Source of the DNA: Bimuria novae-zelandiae CBS 107.79
Taxonomy: Eukaryota; Ascomycota; Dothideomycetes; Pleosporales; Didymosphaeriaceae
Assembly: GCA_010015655.1 (NCBI GenBank)
Contig: ML976738.1
Location: 245,971-309,970 of the forward strand
Direction: 5' to 3'
DNA length: 64,000 nucleotides
The first letter of the stretch is position 1, and every line of letters begins with the position of its first letter. This document shows, piece by piece, positions 34,520 through 45,075 of this stretch. The position numbers and the translations under genes are program-made. The notes beneath the pieces are model-generated. The model was not told where the DNA came from. It saw only the letters and a list, made by a program, of their open reading frames with translations, and did no database searches.

Positions 34520-34768
34520 CTAAGGCCCAGCTTGAATGCAGTCTTTCAAATCCTCCAGTTTGAGCCCAAAGAAGTCCAGTTCGCGTGAACTGGCCTTGTA
34601 CATCATCCGTTCGTCCTCGCAACTAAACACTCTCCACAAGGGAAATTCGAAGTGTGTTGAGAAAAACCCCGCGAACTCCCAATCTATGGTTTTGTGAGCC
34701 GAGGTCGTTGTAGCAAAGCACAAATGAATCGGTCTCGGCCGATATTCGCTTCCAAGACCATCGGTCAC
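34520..34768 (-). pseudogene. APH/choline-kinase-type phosphotransferase remnant
   Basis: Only the end of the family is present. The minus strand reads FVLCYNDLGSQN (about 34724-34689), matching the HxDLxxxN catalytic loop, and, after a frame change, TIDWEFAGFFSTHFEFPLW, matching the IIDWEfAG block with the second catalytic Asp. The ten or so residues normally between the two blocks are missing and no N-terminal lobe is visible upstream. A broken fragment of a fungal aminoglycoside-phosphotransferase-like gene. Confidence 0.6.
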
Positions 34769-36098
34769 GGCTGTTGTATCGATAATAGAAAGAGCAGATG
34801 TACTTGGTAGGGTTTATAAACAGCGGGCATCCGGGCGCGTTTCGCAGATATATCGGACCGATGTATTAACGAGGGTTAGTCACTGCTGGGTCATATACCG
34901 TTTATAATAGGCTGGCAAGGCTTGGGCTGAGTAAATTCCCGATGGCGGGTGAAAGGGTGGAGAATTCAGTGGATCATCAAGTAAGTGGGAAATGCCTCTA
35001 GTTCTATAACGTGTTCGTATTTGTCTGCAGAAAGTGACTTGTCAGCGGCGCGCGGTCATGGCGAATTAACTGTGGCTGTGACTGACCGGTGCAATGGCTG
35101 ACGAAGTAGAAGATGTCGCCATCGGCGGCGACCAATGGCGTATCTCGCTCGCACACGTTGCTGCCGTCGGCTGAGCGAGTGAACAAACTAACCAGTGTTC
35201 TAGCTGTTATCAGAGATGCAGATGGTAGAGGCTTTCCCTTCATCTAGGCGGGTAGTTTGACGAGCGTGTTGTAGTCCGGGTAGTGGGATGGCGCACCACG
35301 AGCGTTGGAACGCGGCCTCGGTGGCAAAGCTGCGGGGTACGGCGCGGTTTGATGGCGGACATGAGAGGCTGCATCGCTCGGCTATACCGCCGCCACCTTC
35401 CGTCGCCTCCAAATCTCCTTGCCATCCAATCACAAGCCTCCCTCCAATAAGTATGGACTATTTGCCGCTAGCTCTGCCGGATGAACGCCATAATTGGGGC
35501 CATTTTTCTCCGTGACCGTGGTCTGCGAACGGATGCCTGCAGCGACCCCTCTATTTTACACCATGACCTATTCACGCCCGAGCACCAACGTCAGCTCAAG
35601 GCGCCTCATGTGCGTTCGCTATACCCTTGCCTACCAAATTTATGAGCGGGGTAAAGACTTAATGTAGTATTTGAATGAGCGCAATGTCTCCTGTCAGGTC
35701 TACTCATTAAAATACGACATCAAAGTTGGTACCGAGCTCACTGAGTCCTTCAGCTCAGGCTATGTAAAGAACATTTCAGAGGAGAGTTGTTCCTGAGATT
35801 AAAATTTCTGAAAGTGAAAGACTGGGGGTAACTAAAAACTTCACGCGGTTGGCTGCTGCCTAACACAAGCAAGGTTGCAACCAGCTCAAGCTGTAGTGTT
35901 AATCGCCTAAACGCCGGCCACTCAGGTCTGGGTAGGTACGAAATCCTCCAGGCTGGCTATAAATTGCCCCTCAGCTACACTCTGATAATTCGACAGCAAT
36001 CCCCAAAGTAACCTTAACTTTAACCTACTTCAGCTCGATTTATCACAATCTTTGTCCTTCTTGAGAGTATAACCATCCTTTACCTTACCAAATCAGCT
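34769..36098. other. Intergenic stretch with several unsupported short frames
   Basis: GC-balanced sequence. Overlapping frames at 35004-35515 on both strands have no motif or codon pattern that favours one. The last 150 bp form the promoter of the small gene at 36099. Confidence 0.4.
35958..35963 (+). promoter_or_regulatory. TATA box upstream of the small cysteine protein
   Basis: TATAAA, 136 bp before the ATG at 36099, followed by CT/TC-rich leader sequence and an A/C-rich start context (accaaatcagct before ATG). Confidence 0.45.
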
Positions 36099-36323
36099 AT
36101 GTGTAAGGAATACAGGACCACGTACCTTTATTCTGGAGGTGGTTGCAAGATTGGAGTATGCGACGAAGTCAAGTACACGGCAGATCCATGCGACGAGAAA
36201 CCTGCCAGCGGTATTCGAAACTGCCACAGGTACCAGATGATTCATTCTGGATCGACTAGGAGGAAAGGTCCGCGTCCAGGACATAATCACGGCGATCAAG
36301 GCGGAAATTCCAGCTCGGCCTAG
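36099..36323 (+). CDS. Small hypothetical protein with conserved-looking cysteines, 74 aa
   Basis: MCKEYRTTYLYSGGGCKIG... has cysteines at residues 2, 16, 21, 31 and 43, a basic, His/Gly-rich tail (RRKGPRPGHNHG) and no signal peptide. The N-terminal pattern (MC, then a short stretch with a Gly-Cys) resembles small fungal cytosolic proteins often annotated as hypothetical. A TATA box and a leader-like upstream region favour a real gene. Function unknown. Confidence 0.5.
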   Translation: MCKEYRTTYLYSGGGCKIGVCDEVKYTADPCDEKPASGIRNCHRYQMIHSGSTRRKGPRPGHNHGDQGGNSSSA

Positions 36324-36555
36324 GCAGGTTGGTACAAAGACCTTAGTTGAACTTGGTTGTCCTCTAACATGTTTGTCGATTATGCACTATCTACGAGAGG
36401 TCAAACACTAGATACGCCCGCTATCATCACGTCCACTTAGCTTAATAACAAGGCAAATTCTATTGCTGGTGTCGTTCGCTTAAGAGGGGATAACGGGCGC
36501 GTACAAGATAAAGATAGAGTTAAACAAGCGGTTGCTAGAGAATATATCGTATTAT

Positions 36556-37372
36556 CTACACATCTTTTCTCTCTCCTGTCTTATCAGCTTCTTTCGTTTC
36601 CTTCGATCTGAAGACATCCTTGCCGTAATTAAGGATGTCTTTAGCAGAAGAATTTTTTTTTCCAGCAGCCCATAATAATATCCCCAAGCAGAAGTCCTTC
36701 TGTGCTCGGAAACTTTCCTCTTCGAAAGCATGACTCGATTGATTCGTCGCTCAGGCCTTCGTAGGGGGTTTGACCAGCTAGCAGTTCATAGAGTGTAGAA
36801 CCCATTGCGAATAAGTCCGACTCCACCGTGTTATCCGCCTCAGGATCTCGAGGGAGGTAATGGCTTAGGATTTCAAGTCCCTGTGCCGGTTTTCCTTTTA
36901 ATCCGAGGTCTGGCTGGTCGTCAAATCCCGATGCGTTGAAGTCACTAAGCCGGGCGTTAAGGTCTGCGTCTACCAGCCACTGGTCGAGCCTGAAGTCAGA
37001 ATGCCTGACTCCCTTAGAATGGATATATGCGACACTTTCAACCATTTGATAGGCCCAACGCTTCAGATCCGTTTCTGTGATTCTTGTGCAATTCTTCTGG
37101 ACGTATTCCTTAAGATTGCCGTTAGGATAGTACTCAAGCTCAATATATTCCTTTTCGGGACCAATTGACAAGCATTTGGCGATGAGTGGGTGGCTGCCCA
37201 GGATAAGATAGACGTCGGCCTCATTTTTGCATGCCTCCATGTTCTGCTCTGTGATGCCCATGTCATCAACGAGCACATGACATTCCTTCCTGACGGTGTT
37301 TCCGATGCGGTAAGTTTTGGCGCTCATGCCCACCATGAGCAGCTCGCGCTTTGGCGGCGTAGACGGTAACAT
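36556..37372 (-). CDS. Protein kinase-like protein, frame broken at a T9 run
   Basis: The native start is most likely Met at 37372 (MLPSTPPKREL); the longer frame to 37486 begins inside a Copia LTR and is an artefact of the insertion. The kinase fold is visible: IELEYYPNGNLKEYV (hinge region), the catalytic loop VRHSDFRLDQWLVD, LSDFNASGFD in place of DFG, and SDLFAMGSTLYELLAGQTPY. The catalytic loop ends in Gln, not Asn, and DFG reads DFN. The frame stops early (CWKKKFFC) at 36641. With one base less in the nine-T run (36653-36661) it continues through SSAKDILNYGKDVFRSK to a stop at 36556-36558. The break could be real or a homopolymer error. Confidence 0.65.
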
Positions 37373-37462
37373 AATTTGAAAGTTGATGCAAAGAACGTGT
37401 TGTTGGCTTAAGACAGAATAACAGGGGGGCCAGGGAAGCGGCTGTGGTACGAGCGGAGACAA

Positions 37463-37626
37463 TGTAACGGTATTCGGATTGTTCATTGTTGCCTATGCTA
37501 GCTCATTGCTGCCTACACTCATTTACTGCTGCCTAGCCTACCTAGCAGTATATATCTTAGCTACTACACACATACAATCAAATCAGTGTTTTTCCCGACT
37601 TTCGCTTTGCAGCAACAACCGCTACA
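37463..37626 (+). repeat. 5' LTR of Copia 37463-43127
   Basis: 164 bp. Aligns with 42964-43127, differing by transitions. Confidence 0.95.
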
Positions 37627-37639
37627 GTTATGAGCCCGG
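37627..37639 (+). other. Primer binding site, half-tRNA-iMet type
   Basis: GTTATGAGCCCGG immediately after the 5' LTR. The same 13 bases recur at 38033-38045. Confidence 0.75.
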
Positions 37640-37960
37640 AATCGCTGAAGCCTGCGCAAGCACTCAAGAGACGGATTCCCACTCGGGTGGGGTACCACAA
37701 GCGAGCACGTGCACACCACACAAATAGCCAAGAGCACACTGCACCAAAGAGCACTGCGCCAGAGAGCACTAGGCTAGCAATGCAAATGCTAGCGCTAGAT
37801 GGCTATAGTGCCAGATGGCTAAAGAGTCAGTTGCAAGAAGGGCCACAGACGTAGAGGGCGAGCGGGAGAGACTGGAGCAGAATATACAGGGCATGTTGCG
37901 CTGCGGCCAATATGTATGAGAAACCTTGAAAAGCTTCCATCTCTTCGCTACGCTACGATC

Positions 37961-38045
37961 TGGGGGGGTGTGTGACGGTTAAGAATATTCTACTCCAACG
38001 GGAGCAGAAGGTTAGCCTTTTGCTCCGCGACAGTTATGAGCCCGG
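37961..38045 (+). repeat. Internal PPT-LTR-PBS cassette with a 62-bp LTR-like unit
   Basis: The leader holds a purine tract (tgggggggtg, 37961-37970), then a 62-bp unit TGTGACGG...CCGCGACA (37971-38032), then GTTATGAGCCCGG (38033-38045), identical to the element's own primer site. That is the order found around an LTR shared by two elements or at a one-LTR junction. No target duplication flanks the unit. Gag starts 70 bp later. Confidence 0.6.
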
Positions 38046-38114
38046 ATTGCGACGGGATCTCACTCACCTGACTTATTACATACTCACACATAGAGTAGAG
38101 CACCTACGAGCACG

Positions 38115-41100
38115 ATGACAACCGAGTCGGACCTAACAGTTACTTAGGTGACAATCGTCCTTAGCTAATTAGAGGATTAGCATAAATAGCTGTTTATCCG
38201 CAAGGATACGGCACAAAAGAACTAACTCTAGAAATACGTTAATCTAGATATTACAGCAGACTAACTACCCTAGCTAGAGGAGCCAACGGAGCCTTAGCTA
38301 AGCAACTATAACTAACGAGCTATATTATTTACTAGCTTAAACACTAAGCAGCGAGCCGACTATCGTTAAGCGTATAAGTAATAGGAGAAGAAGGATCTAG
38401 AGTATAAGCGTTAGCTTAAGGCTCTAGCAGACTTTAACTCTAAGATTAGTAAAATAATAGTAGCGTATTATATATACCTAATTAAGGACAAGAATACGCC
38501 GCACTAATAACTTATAACCCTTAAGAAATATCTCGTACTATTAGATACAACGCGTCGTCGCGATTTAATAGCAAAATATAAGGATCTTTAGACACTGCCA
38601 AAGGGCAGAAAGGTTAAAGAATAGCTTTAATATTAGATTAAGGTTACTAGCTAGTGCAAGGCTATTAAGCTTTTAGAGACTAAAGATACCCGTGCGTAGG
38701 AGGACTTCCTAGTTGCCTATAAGATAATTAACCCTAAATACGGAACGGCAGGTCTGCGAGACCTAATCTAAAAAGAGAGGCTTAATATAAAAGTCCTATT
38801 AGTAGAAGACTACGTTACCAAGTTCTTAGCATACCTAAAGCGTACACGCCTAATTAGTACAGGCTTTAGTGCACACGCGGCAGAGCTAGAGATAGTAAAG
38901 CTAATAATACTATAAAATAATAAACCTTCTCGAAGCGGTATATGCCTCTGTAGCAAGAGACACTTATAGTCTAAGTGCTAGTTAATAAACCCCGACGCTC
39001 CTAACCAACCCTAAGGATATAATAATAAGGAAGCTAGTAAGAAAGTGGCTATAGCCTTTGCCAAGGATTCGAGCTTGAAAGCGAGGGTAGAGAAAGCTAT
39101 ACAGGACTAAAAGGTAACTTAGTTAAACTCTAAGCCTGTAGTTACTATTAACAATAGTAAGCCTCCTTCTAATCTATTAACCTACACCGCATAATATATA
39201 GTATCTAATACTATTATAGTTAATAAGCACGACGAGCACGACGAGCGCAACAAACATAATAAGGATCTAATACTTAATAATAGTATTAAACCTATTAAGG
39301 AGTTGGTAGCTCTATTAACGCTTAACGATGTTAGTAGCTATGACTTATTAAGCAACTAATTTATACTTAATCCTAGTTTAAACACTTACATTGTTAACAC
39401 TAAGTCCTAGCCTAGATAGACAAGAGAGTATAAGGCCAGTGCCAACGACTTCGTAGGAGCAGGAACAGGCTATATTAAAATTACTACATAGGGTAGTATA
39501 AAGCTAACCGTGAAAACACTAAGAGGACTATTACCTATCGTCTTAACATACGTTGCCTTAGTCGAAGGCTTCTTAACAAGCCTTATAGGCTTAGCACGCT
39601 GTCGCTTAAGTTAGATCCACTTTAACTTAAGACAAGATTTACTATACAAAGGTAGCAAGAAAACCGTTATTGCATAACTAAAGTATAATAATAGCTACTA
39701 GCTAGTTAACGCTAATGCCAGCCGCCGCCTAGACATACGCCTATTATTATCCTTTAGCACTACCTACTAACCTTTAAAGGACTCTTAACGTAATTATATA
39801 GTTAACTACAAGACAGCGCATAGCACCTAAAGTCATCCTAGTAAGAAGGCAATTAAGAAGCTAGTTAATTATATAAAAGGCTTGCGAGTAGAAGGTAAAG
39901 ATAGCGACTTCTATAGCGTATATATTAAATCGAAACTTACAAAGCAAGTCTCTAGAAGATAGTAAGAGAACTTTACACTTAAGAAGTTCTATCGCGTTAT
40001 TATAGACTTTATATAGCTACTACCTCGAGAGGCAGACTCTTGTCTTAATAGTAACTAAATTGCAGGTTACATAGTAGACTAGTATAGTAAGTGGCATAAA
40101 GTTAACTGCTTTCCACAGCGTACGAAGGCATTCCTAAGCCACTAGCTTATCTAAAAAGTTTGTAAGATATAGTATATTTTTAATAGCGACGTCACCGCAA
40201 TTAAGACTAATAATAACTAAGGATATAGAGTTACACTAAACGTGTTAGAGGAGCTTTGCGCTAAGCTAGGGATCTAATATAAGCCGCGGGCAGACTACGT
40301 AGACAAATAAAACGGCCTTATAGAGCGAGCAGGCAAGATTATCGTTATTTAAGTTTAAGCTATAAGGCTTAAAGGAAACCTACTAAAGTTATTATTAAAC
40401 GAGCTATTTTAAATAGCAGCATACATACTAAATCGTATACTAATTAAAGCGCTAGGCTAGAAGACTCTATATAAGGTTATATAGGGATTAAAGCTAAAGG
40501 TAAACTACTTGCATCCTATAGGCTGTCGAGCATACGTCCGAAATCTGTCTATTAAAAGAGGCAATAAGCTGGAATCTAGAGCTCTTATAGGACACCTTAT
40601 AGGCTATAATTTAATAAATATCTTTAGGATCTGGCTACTTATAAAGGACAGAGTAATTTGAGCAAGAGACGTTATTTTCGAGCTAACGCGATTTTACGAA
40701 GGGCCAGAAGGCTATATAGCTAAGTTAGTTATTAAAGAAGTTATAGAGCTACTTGCTTTCCTAGAAGAAGCTAAATCTAATAATATCGCTATTGAAGAGC
40801 TCATGACGCTTAGACAAAGCCGTATAATACCTGCAGCGGTAGCTCAGGCCAGCCAATAGCAGGTAGGGGGTGAGAGTAGAAGTAACAAGAACGATAAAGT
40901 TAATAAGGATGTAGAGGACCTGTTTATAGGAAGTGGGCTGCTTACACCTACGTTACCTAAGCCTCACGTAAGCCAGTAACGGAACAACGATACTCCGGCC
41001 GACGTTCTCCTGGCAGAACAAAATCTAGAGACAACACTATAAGAGCTCTCTGTAATATAAATTCCTAGTTATATACCTAATTACCACAACAACAACGCGC

Positions 41101-42899
41101 TAAGGCGTAGAAATCCTGAAATTAATAAATTAAACATACGTACAAGCTCGCGTCGCCGACAACAGCGCATAAACGACCTTACTAGTGTAATTAGATACTA
41201 GACGCACGCAATTTCCTATAGAATACGCATTAATAACTACCTACACGCATTTATAATAGCGCTAAAGCCGTAGCCTGTAATTAAGATCTATTAGTTACAA
41301 GTTCCACCTCCACTAAGGACCTGGAGAGACCTAGAGACTTATCTATATAGAGCCGAGTTTCGACAAGCTAGTTAAGAAGAATACTAAAGTATTTAGAGTA
41401 AAGAATGCTTTGCTAGGACTGCAAAGATAGTAGTAAATGTTAATACTAAGGTCTTACCACTTATGTAGGTATTTACCTATAAATTTAATAAAGACAGTTT
41501 TCTTTCACAATTTAAGGCACGATTAGTAATTAGAGGTAATCTTTAGTAGCTATACGGAGACACCTACGCCGCCACACTCGCGGCACGCACCTTTAGAGTA
41601 ATTACTACTATTACTAATTACTTTAGGCTAGAGCTAATTTAGTACAACGTACTAATAGCTTTTCTTAACGCCTTACTTAATCGTCTACTCTACGCGCAGA
41701 CGCTAGACGGATTTTAAGAAGACAGAGAACTACTCTAGATACTCCGCGCTCTCTATAGATTAAAGGAGTCACCGCTACTATAGTACAAGGAGCTCCGCAG
41801 GACGCTATAGTTACTAGGGATAAAGCCTGTGCCAGGCTTTCCATGTGTGTACACAAATAAGTGGCTTATACTATTCGTCTACGTTAACGATATCGTTATG
41901 GCCTTTCACCTACATAATACTAAGCTCCACTAGCAGTTTAAGTAGAAGCTTAGCAAGTGCTATTAACTAAAGCAACTTAGTCTACTTAAGTAGTTTTTAG
42001 GCATACGCGTTATCCGAGACATCGCCGCCTATAAACTCTAGCTACTTTAAGATACCTATATTAACAAAGTAGCCGTAAAGTATGGCATAACGTCTATTAG
42101 CCGCCGTATAGAAGTACCTATAATAGTTAACTACCTTAAGCTATCTACAAAGGATCCTAACGCAGCTTATATAAAGCTTTATTAAGAGCTTATTAGCTAT
42201 CTCGCGTTCTTAACGTAGTTTACTTAACCAGACCTCGCACGTGCATATATAATACACGCTTTATATCTTATTAACCCTAGATAAGCTCACGTAGACTCTA
42301 TACGCAAAGTATAGCGTTACGTCCTAAAGACAAAGTACTACGCGCTCAAAGCTTGCACAGAGTAAGAAATTTAAGAGTTTATAACTATAGAAGAAGATTA
42401 TCGCGATCCTATATTCTTTAAAGTATCTAATACTACTTTTACAGACAACCTAGAGACTCGCCGCAGCTTTTAAGGATATATTTTTTAGTTATTTAGGATA
42501 ACTATTAACTAGAAGTCTACCCTGCAGCGTATAGTTACTAAATTAACTACTAAGGTAGAGCTACTCGCGCTCTCCCTTATAGGCTTAGAAATAGAGGAGT
42601 AGCTACGCCTGTTTAAGGGCCTCTCACTAACGCTTTACACTACTCCGACTATCTTATGTAATAATTAGTAGACGGTTGGGATTGTTATAAAAGAACAAGA
42701 CAAACTAGCAACCAAGCTCAAGCATGTCGATATACACCAGAGCTGGATCCGCCAGGAAGTAGAGCAGGGACGACTCTACGTATAATGGCGATCTACTAAT
42801 AGGATGCCTGCTGACGGCATGACCAAGATACTACCACGTCAAAAGCACGCAGAGTTTGTGAGGTAGCTATACCTTACAAATCTATACTCTCGACTTTAA
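38115..42899 (+). pseudogene. Copia gag-pol polyprotein, RIP-inactivated
   Basis: Start at 38115 (MTTESDLTVT). Integrase remnants include ADYVDK-NGLIERAGKI near 40290-40340. RT (about 41450-41960) includes LNALLNRLLYAQTLDGF, ALYRLKESP and FVYVNDIVMAF (Asn in place of the first active-site Asp). RNase H (about 42450-42850) includes KLKHVDIHQSWIRQEVEQGR (TAG-free here) and RMPADGMTKILP. Stops are frequent and mostly TAG/TAA at Gln positions. Confidence 0.88.
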
Positions 42900-42963
42900 G
42901 GCATAGTAGATATGTAGGAGAGATCATCCTTACGTCGTTAACTAACTACAGGATAAGAGGGTG

Positions 42964-43127
42964 TGTAACAGTATTTAGATTATTTATTATTACCTATACT
43001 AGCTTATTGCTGCCTACACTTATTTACTGCTGCCTAGCCTACCTAGCAGTATATATCTTAGCTACTACACACATACAATCAAATTAGTGTTTTTCCCGAC
43101 TTTCGCTTTGCAGCAATAACCGCTACA
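42964..43127 (+). repeat. 3' LTR of Copia 37463-43127
   Basis: 164 bp, preceded by a purine tract (aagagggtg) and followed by GACAA. Confidence 0.95.
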
Positions 43128-43161
43128 GACAAGATGCGAAGACCACTATTTCACCCGAATA

Positions 43162-44875
43162 AGCTAGCGCATGGGGTTCTGAGACACCCGGGGATATGAG
43201 ACACCGCGCAGAAATCCTCCACCCTTTAAAAAATCGCGATATCTCCACATCCACCCTACTAAAATGGCCAACCGTGAGGCAGCAATTTAAGCAGCTATTA
43301 GTGATCTTAATGCTGGCATTTTTCCTAGTTAACGAGCTACTGCAAAGGCATACAACATTCCTATAGCCACGCTATCTAGGTGCGTACGCGGTTCACAAAA
43401 CTAACAAAATAGTCACGTATACTAGTAATAATTAACTCTATAATAAGAGGACTTCCTTATATAATAGATACTTAAAAAGGACGCGCGTGGGTTTCCTCCT
43501 TCTTACGCTTATACACGAGAAATAGCAAATTAAATCCTTAAGATAAACGGCGACCACGCGTTAGTAGGTAAACACTAAATATCTTATTTTATTAAACGCA
43601 ACCTACGCGTTACCTCTATTATAAGTAGGAAGATTAAGGCTATAAGAGCTAAGAGAGTAACTTAAAAGGTAATACGCGAGTTTCTTAAGCTCTATAAGTA
43701 GCTCTGCGTTAAGTTAGACATACGTAATAAGGATACGTGGAATATGGATAAGACTGGGAAGGCCCTAGGCGTATGTGCAAACACCAGAGTACTCGCAGAA
43801 AGCCAGAAAAAGAAGGCTTACTATCAGTCTCTAGAGAATCGCGACTAGGCGTCGATAATCGAGTGCGTTTCTGCAATAGGGAGAAAGCTGCGGCCAGCTA
43901 TTATTTTTAAAGGCAAAAACCTGCAGAGCACCTGGTTTCTATCAATAATACCTAACTAGCTATACGCAACTTTAGAGAATAGCTAGATATTTAATGTAAT
44001 AGGGGCTAAGTGGCTGCAACGCGTATTTCTGCCAGATACTACGCCCTTAGAGGATCGCTGGCGGATGCTAATATTAGATGGCCATGGCAGCCATGTCGAC
44101 CTGGATTTCCTGTAGATCTCTCTGTTTTCTCAGTAGTGAAACGATTCTATCGCCAGCAGATCCACAAGTTATCACACCTAGATGATGCTGCGCCGGTTAA
44201 AAAGGAACGTTTTATTATTGCCTACAACGCTGCTAGAGAGGCTGCGATTACTAAGAGAGTAATCCGCGCTAGATAGGCCGTTGCAGGCATCTGCCCGTTA
44301 AATATTAAGCGGGTAGTTAACTTATCTTAAGTTGCTTAAAGGCCTGTTACCCCCCCTCACTAGGATCAGGCTTATCTCGCCGAGAGCTCTCTCTATACTC
44401 CCTATAGCCCTCGGGATCTGTTTATGGCTTAAAGGCAGCTCCACAGCGCTGAGAAATTAAGCCGCAAGGTTTACTAACTATTTAAGAAAGCTAGCAAGGC
44501 AATTATAATAACTAATACACGCTTAGTAGCGCTAGAAGCAGAGAATAAAAGATTATAGAGTTAACTTAAGGCCCTTAAGCGTTCTTAACCACGAAAGAAA
44601 GTTTGCATAGACCTAAATTAACGCTTTGCTAGCATAGATTAAATTATAATAGTAAAGCAGGCATTTGCTCTCCTAGAGCAACAAAATAGTAGTACTTCTG
44701 CAGAAAAGGACGCAGAAAAAGCTGCAGCAGAAATAGTAGCTAAAACTCTGCAATCTATGTGTAGCGAGTGGCAATTGTAATTACGCTGAATGAATTATCG
44801 CGATTTTTTGAAGGGTGGAGGATTTCTGCGCGGTGTCTCATATCCCCGGGTGTCTCGGAACCCCATGCGCTAGCT
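43162..44875 (+). mobile_element. pogo-type Tc1-mariner element with 80-bp TIRs
   Basis: TIRs 43162-43241 and 44796-44875 match over 80 bp with two mismatches, starting AGCTAGCGCATGGGGTTC, with TA on each outer side (43160-43161, 44876-44877). The interior encodes one pogo transposase with partial RIP damage. At 1.71 kb the length is normal for the group. Confidence 0.92.
43264..44790 (+). pseudogene. pogo transposase, RIP-inactivated
   Basis: MANREAAIQAAISDLNAGIF and IPIATLSRCVRG give the psq-type HTH. NMDKTGKALGV (about 43743) is the first catalytic block, with Lys in place of Glu after the Asp. ENRD and SAIGRKLRPAIIFKGKNLQ follow, and LILDGHGSHVDLDFL (about 44070-44115) is the second. The region after 44120 is frame-disturbed. 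The last third is Lys/Ala/Glu-rich. Confidence 0.88.
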
Positions 44876-45075
44876 TATTATCGTGAGGAAGGGATGAGTT
44901 ATGGTGCAAAGGAGCCCGTGCGATTTATCCCCCGCACTGTCAAAATCTGCCACAGGCGGACTTCTTGCTAGTGGCCAATCGGACGATAGCTCCGATTCTG
45001 CATGAACACCGAGATTTATGAAGTTTGGCTGTAGATTCTTATACAATCTGCATTTTTACTCGTACTTAACTTAAA

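Larger units (their letters stand above)
37463..43127 (+). mobile_element. Full-length Copia LTR retrotransposon, RIP-inactivated body
   Basis: LTRs of 164 bp (37463-37626, 42964-43127), TGTAAC...GCTACA, with target duplication GACAA (37458-37462, 43128-43132). The 5' 650 bp are GC-balanced, while gag-pol from about 38130 is strongly AT-rich. The element inserted about 90 bp upstream of the kinase start and displaced its promoter. Confidence 0.95.

Noticed and set aside
37373..37486. Upstream start of the kinase at 37486
   Set aside because: The ATG lies inside the Copia LTR (37463-37626), so it arose by insertion. Met at 37372 is preferred.
44010..44276. 88-codon frame in the pogo element
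   Set aside because: Out of frame with the transposase (which reads LILDGHGSHVDLDFL here).
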